A stretch of 21,601 nucleotides of DNA from Reticulomyxa filosa (taxonomy: Eukaryota > Foraminifera > Reticulomyxidae): contig ASPP01000076.1 of the NCBI GenBank assembly GCA_000512085.1, forward strand, positions 1 to 21,601, given 5' to 3'. Shown in pieces: positions 18,274 through 21,601 of this stretch (its first letter is position 1; each line of letters opens with the position of its first letter). A model generated the notes under the pieces. It saw only the letters and a list, made by a program, of their open reading frames with translations. It searched no databases and had not been told where the DNA came from. The translations under genes and the position numbers were made by a program.

Positions 18274-19002
18274 TAAGTACTTGTTCTTTTTGGTTGTATT
18301 TTGCGATTGCTTGTTTCAGCAATCCTTGGTGCGTGCATATGCTCTGGAGTTGTGTTTTATGTTTTTTCTCTTCGTATCGGGCTTTTCGTTTGGGTTTCGT
18401 TGTTTTTGTTTTTCCATAAAATTTTGTTAACATCGTTGTTTATCTTCACAGGGAAATTGGAGGAGATTTTGTATACGATGTTAGTACATTTTATTAACAG
18501 TCATATGACAAAATGCTAAATTTGGGTACATATTAGCACATTTATCTAAATTTTCTGCTAATTTTTTTCCCCTTTAGCTCAGACAAGTTCAATAGCCTTT
18601 GTTGTTACTTTTGTTCATAGTGCTTCTTGTAAAAATCTGATTATTGTCGTTTATCCTATTACAATCATACGTAGCCTTGTTGCTTCATGCGAAATTTGCA
18701 CGTAAATCTTTCTGGTTCCTAGCAAGGTCATTTATTCTTAGATTTGTGATGTCCTGGTATCCAAATCGAAGGAAAACTGCAAATACAAAAAAAACTAACA
18801 AGAGAAACGAACTTTAGCTTACACGTATACAACAGTTTGCACAATCAAGTCGCAACTTCAAAAAAAATTTGTTGCTATAGCATGTGGCTTAAAATGGGAG
18901 TACAGCCTTAAAAAGTAGAAACACAAGACAAAATAAATAATAACAGCGAAAAAAAATCGAACGAGCGTTACCGTTTCCTGTTTTTTTTTAAAAAATGCCA
19001 GC
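18274..19002. other. 3' flank of zinc-finger gene and ADCK1 promoter region
   Basis: AT-rich. Plus-strand frames at 18233-18519 encode Phe/Val/Leu-rich strings in T-rich DNA and look non-coding. A 3-codon upstream ORF (18995-19006) overlaps the ADCK1 start. No other element seen. Confidence 0.4.
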
Positions 19003-19006
19003 ATGA
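18995..19006 (+). promoter_or_regulatory. Three-codon uORF overlapping the ADCK1 start
   Basis: ATG CCA GCA TGA: its stop shares bases with the main ATG at 19003 (ATGA overlap). A scanning ribosome meets this ATG first, preceded by a run of A. Confidence 0.5.
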
Positions 19007-21122
19007 GATTCCCACTTCTTCGTAGTGCAGCTCGTTTTTGCAGACGTTTTGTGGTATATGGTGGATTAGCAGGGTTCGGGGCATTATATATCGATGATAA
19101 GTTGCATTATGATCGTAACAAACGTACCTTTCGCGCAGTGTGGACTTGCCTCCGCATTTTATATGAGTTCAAGATAAATTGGGACGAACAAGCACTGAAC
19201 AGTGAATTGCATAAGCGAGTGGCCGAAATGATACTGGAAACATGTCAAAAAAACGGTGGACTTTACATAAAGTTTGGACAAGGAGTAGCATCAATGAATC
19301 ATATATTACCACGCGAATACAACCAAGTATTCCAAGTTCTTCACGACAAAGCGCCGTCAGTGGAGTTCAGGGAAGTATATCAGATTATTATGGAAGATCT
19401 CAAAGTCGATCCACATTTAATTTTCAAAGAATTTTCTGTCAAACCAGTAGCATCTGCAAGCATTGCGCAGGTACGCGTTTTTTTTGTTTTTTTTTTCCCA
19501 TCGCATCCAAAAAATTTCCGTAATATTCGAAGCCTTAAAAAAATATTGGCCACAAATGCACAACAAAAACAAAAGGTACACAAAGCAGTGCTTCATAATG
19601 GTGACGAGGTAGCAGTGAAAATTCAAAAGCCTTATATTGCAAAACAAGTGCCATGGGACCTGGCATGCTATAAATTTTTATTACATGTGTTTGAGTATTT
19701 TTTTTGAATTGCCTTTGGCTTGGAGCGCGGAATACACAGAGCAAGAGATGAAAAAGGAAATCGATTTTGTGATTGAGGCGATGAATTCCCAAAAAACAGA
19801 GCAAATATTACGTGGTGATCCATACGTGTTTGATTTCCATCACAACTACGTGGAATATATGAAGCAAAAAATGCTTCGTTTGTTGCAAGTCTCAACAAAC
19901 AAAGATACGATAAAAAAAAAAATAATAACAACACTTCGTCACCCACATCGGTAATAAACCCATTACAAGATAGCTTCAGTAAACATAATCGCTTTCGTGT
20001 GAATGAGTATTTGCAATACCATGTATACGTACCCAAGCTGTATCCCCAATATTGCAGCAAACGTATCCTTTGTGCGGAATGGTGCGACGGGACGAAGATG
20101 AACAATGAAAAAGATCGGCCTTCAAATATCAGCACGAGCGAGTTGATGCAAACAGTGGTGTCTCTGTTTGGTTGGCAAATATTTGTGACAGGCTTAGTCC
20201 ACTGTGATCCCCACCCTGGCAACGTGTTGGTTCGGGAGCATCCTTCTCTCTCCAGTCGAAATGCTCAGCAAAGGTCCCAAACATATGCCAGCAAACGTTG
20301 GTACGACAAATGGCTGTGGTTTTTATGGAGCGCTGATCATTTCAAGGGCAATCATCAAATTGTATTTTTAGATCATGGTCTTTACATCGAAGAGTCTGAA
20401 AAGTTCCGAAAACAATACGCCCGGTTGTGGACTGCCATGTTCTTAAATGATCACAAAACATTACATGCTATTTGTCAAGACTGGGGAATTGAGGACACTG
20501 ATTTCTTTGCCAGTGCACAGCTAATGAAGCCTTTTGTCTCGCAAGCTGGTCCTTATGTACTCTTTTTTTAATGTGCAATTTCTCTAAAACGAAATATAAA
20601 TACTATATTTGGTATCGATTTCGGGCCTTGACTTTTTATTGTTCTTGTTCTCCGTCTTGGTCTTGCATTTTTGTTTGCAAAACAGGCGGTTTGTGGAGAC
20701 AACAGGCAATGACGCCTGCTGAAATCGCTCGAATGCAGACTGAGGCCAAAGAACGAGTGAAGACAATATTGAAACGCACCAAAACTATTCCAAGGGAGCT
20801 CATATTTGTTGGTAGGAACATGAATTTGGTTCGAGCAAACAACAAAGATTTGGGATCTCCAGTCAATCGCATCAGCATTTTGGCCGCACATGCCGCGCAA
20901 GGACTGGAAAAACTGTCGTGGCAAACTCACTGGAAATGGAAACTACAAATGTGGGGACTTTCGTTTTATTACCACTGGACGTGGTGCTTGACCTATCTCC
21001 GCCGAAAAATCTTTGGAAGCGGTAGCATGGAAAACTTTGAAGATAAGGTGGAGCAAAGGGTGATGACACAACTGGTCAAAGATATTGGAGTTGGTGCAGC
21101 AGATCACATGTTTGCAGGATAA
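19003..21122 (+). CDS. ADCK1: ADCK1, mitochondrial UbiB/ABC1-family atypical kinase
   Basis: Exons 19003-19470, 19576-19881, 19980-20548 and 20686-21122; about 592 residues (human ADCK1 is about 525) when one T is removed from the T8 run at 19698-19705. UbiB-family proteins are protein-kinase-like ATPases; ADCK1 and yeast Mcp2 act in mitochondria on lipid homeostasis and membrane structure. Seen: Arg-rich amphipathic N-terminus (RSAARFCRRF), a likely targeting signal; KxGQ motif KFGQ (90-93); Ala-rich loop ASASIAQV (150-157), which replaces the Gly-rich loop; Lys171 in VAVKIQKP; the ExD-type KKEIDFVIEA; catalytic VHCDPHPGN (Asp about 334); LDHGLY, the DFG equivalent. Junctions: CAG|GTACGC..AAAAG|GTA, T|GTTGCA..TTCAG|T (least sure), CTG|GTCCTT..AACAG|GC. 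The C-terminal part (GLEKLSWQTHWKWK onwards) is less conserved. AATAAA at 21137-21142 may be the poly(A) signal. Confidence 0.92.
19471..19575 (+). other. In-frame, stop-free intron 1 of ADCK1
   Basis: 105 nt (35 codons), GTACGC...AAAAG, with a T-rich start. It interrupts the conserved loop SIAQ-VHKAVL, so it must be removed for a normal kinase. Because it has no stop and is a multiple of three, unspliced RNA would still read through. Confidence 0.75.
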
Positions 21123-21601
21123 CATTAATAACAAAAAATAAACAAAATTGATGATCTGCAACTTTTCCTCTCTTTCGGTTATTGGCCTAGTGCTAATTAC
21201 TTATTTTTGTATGCACAAATTTATTGATGTTTGTGCAACAATAATCTTTTGCTGCTTAGAATGATAAAGCGAATTAAAAACCTTTTGAAAAGAATATTTC
21301 GAAAACACTGCCAATGGAAAAAAACAAAAATGAACTGTGATTCAATTCAGCAATCCTGCTAATTTAGAGTTTTTAAATCAATATTTACATTCAATGCTTG
21401 TTTCCTTTTGATGAGAATAACAACGCCATTTGCACGATGTACGAGCCTGTTCAATTTTGGTTATTTTAGGAAGGTTAAACTTAAGGAATAGTTTATTTTT
21501 TCCAACAAAAGGAGCAGTCTCTCGAAATTAAAATAAATGCCCTGAAAATTTGACCACTGTTCCGACAGAATGACAAGGAAAGGTGATGATATAAAAAAAA
21601 A
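21123..21601. other. 3' flank of ADCK1, no further gene seen
   Basis: AT-rich with an AATAAA at 21137-21142, 14 bases past the ADCK1 stop codon. The rest contains no open frame or motif I can support. The window ends in an A run. Confidence 0.4.

Noticed and set aside
18233-18519. Open frames just after the zinc-finger gene
   Set aside because: Translate to Phe/Val/Leu-rich strings in T-rich DNA. A CAG near 18320 could be an acceptor of a 3' UTR intron, but nothing coding follows.
1-21601. CRISPR arrays, insertion sequences, retroelements, phage or toxin genes
   Set aside because: No regularly spaced repeats, terminal repeats, transposase, integrase or reverse-transcriptase motifs were seen in either strand.

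Overview
The window is nuclear DNA of a eukaryote with a compact, AT-rich genome. It holds nine protein genes, most split by short introns (about 48-240 nt), on both strands and separated by AT-rich spacers of 0.1-1.8 kb. TAA, TAG and TGA all end recognisable proteins, so the genetic code looks standard. There are no operons, ribosome binding sites or prokaryotic features. The protein set (MPDU1-type PQ-loop protein, ZnT zinc transporter, tail-anchored monoamine oxidase, TRIM-like coiled-coil/SPRY protein, Rab1-type GTPase, C2H2 zinc-finger protein, ADCK1) fits a protist or another unicellular eukaryote. The poly-Asn and poly-Lys/Glu inserts, homopolymer-rich introns and SPRY/Rab content made me think of a rhizarian such as a foraminiferan (Reticulomyxa type). 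That assignment is inference and not proven by the sequence.

Layout: 1-863 AT-rich spacer; 864-1917 MPDU1 (-); 1918-2229 head-to-head promoter gap; 2230-4187 ZnT/SLC30 (+); 4624-6495 monoamine oxidase (+); 6954-8493 acidic/coiled-coil protein (-); 8816-10129 coiled-coil + SPRY protein (-); 11049-12146 Rab1-like GTPase (-); 12147-13962 long spacer; 13963-14478 small hypothetical protein (-); 14479-15819 spacer; 15820-18273 five-finger C2H2 protein (+); 19003-21122 ADCK1 (+).

I rebuilt exon-intron models by eye, requiring reading-frame continuity and family motifs across each junction. Models for MPDU1, the coiled-coil gene, the SPRY gene, Rab, the small hypothetical gene and the zinc-finger gene close in frame without editing. 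ZnT, MAO and ADCK1 each need one single-base correction at or beside a short homopolymer, which suggests sequencing error but could be real mutation.

The genes do not form a pathway. They are independent housekeeping functions: ER glycosylation, vesicular zinc loading, mitochondrial outer-membrane amine oxidation, Rab trafficking, transcription, and mitochondrial atypical kinase activity. The most interesting signals concern gene structure: a 14-nt micro-exon completing a zinc finger, two GC-AG introns, a strong bias to GTT 5' splice sites, two stop-free in-frame introns, and a Rab terminal exon that carries the prenylation motif and would be lost on intron retention. I found no convincing new multi-gene system.
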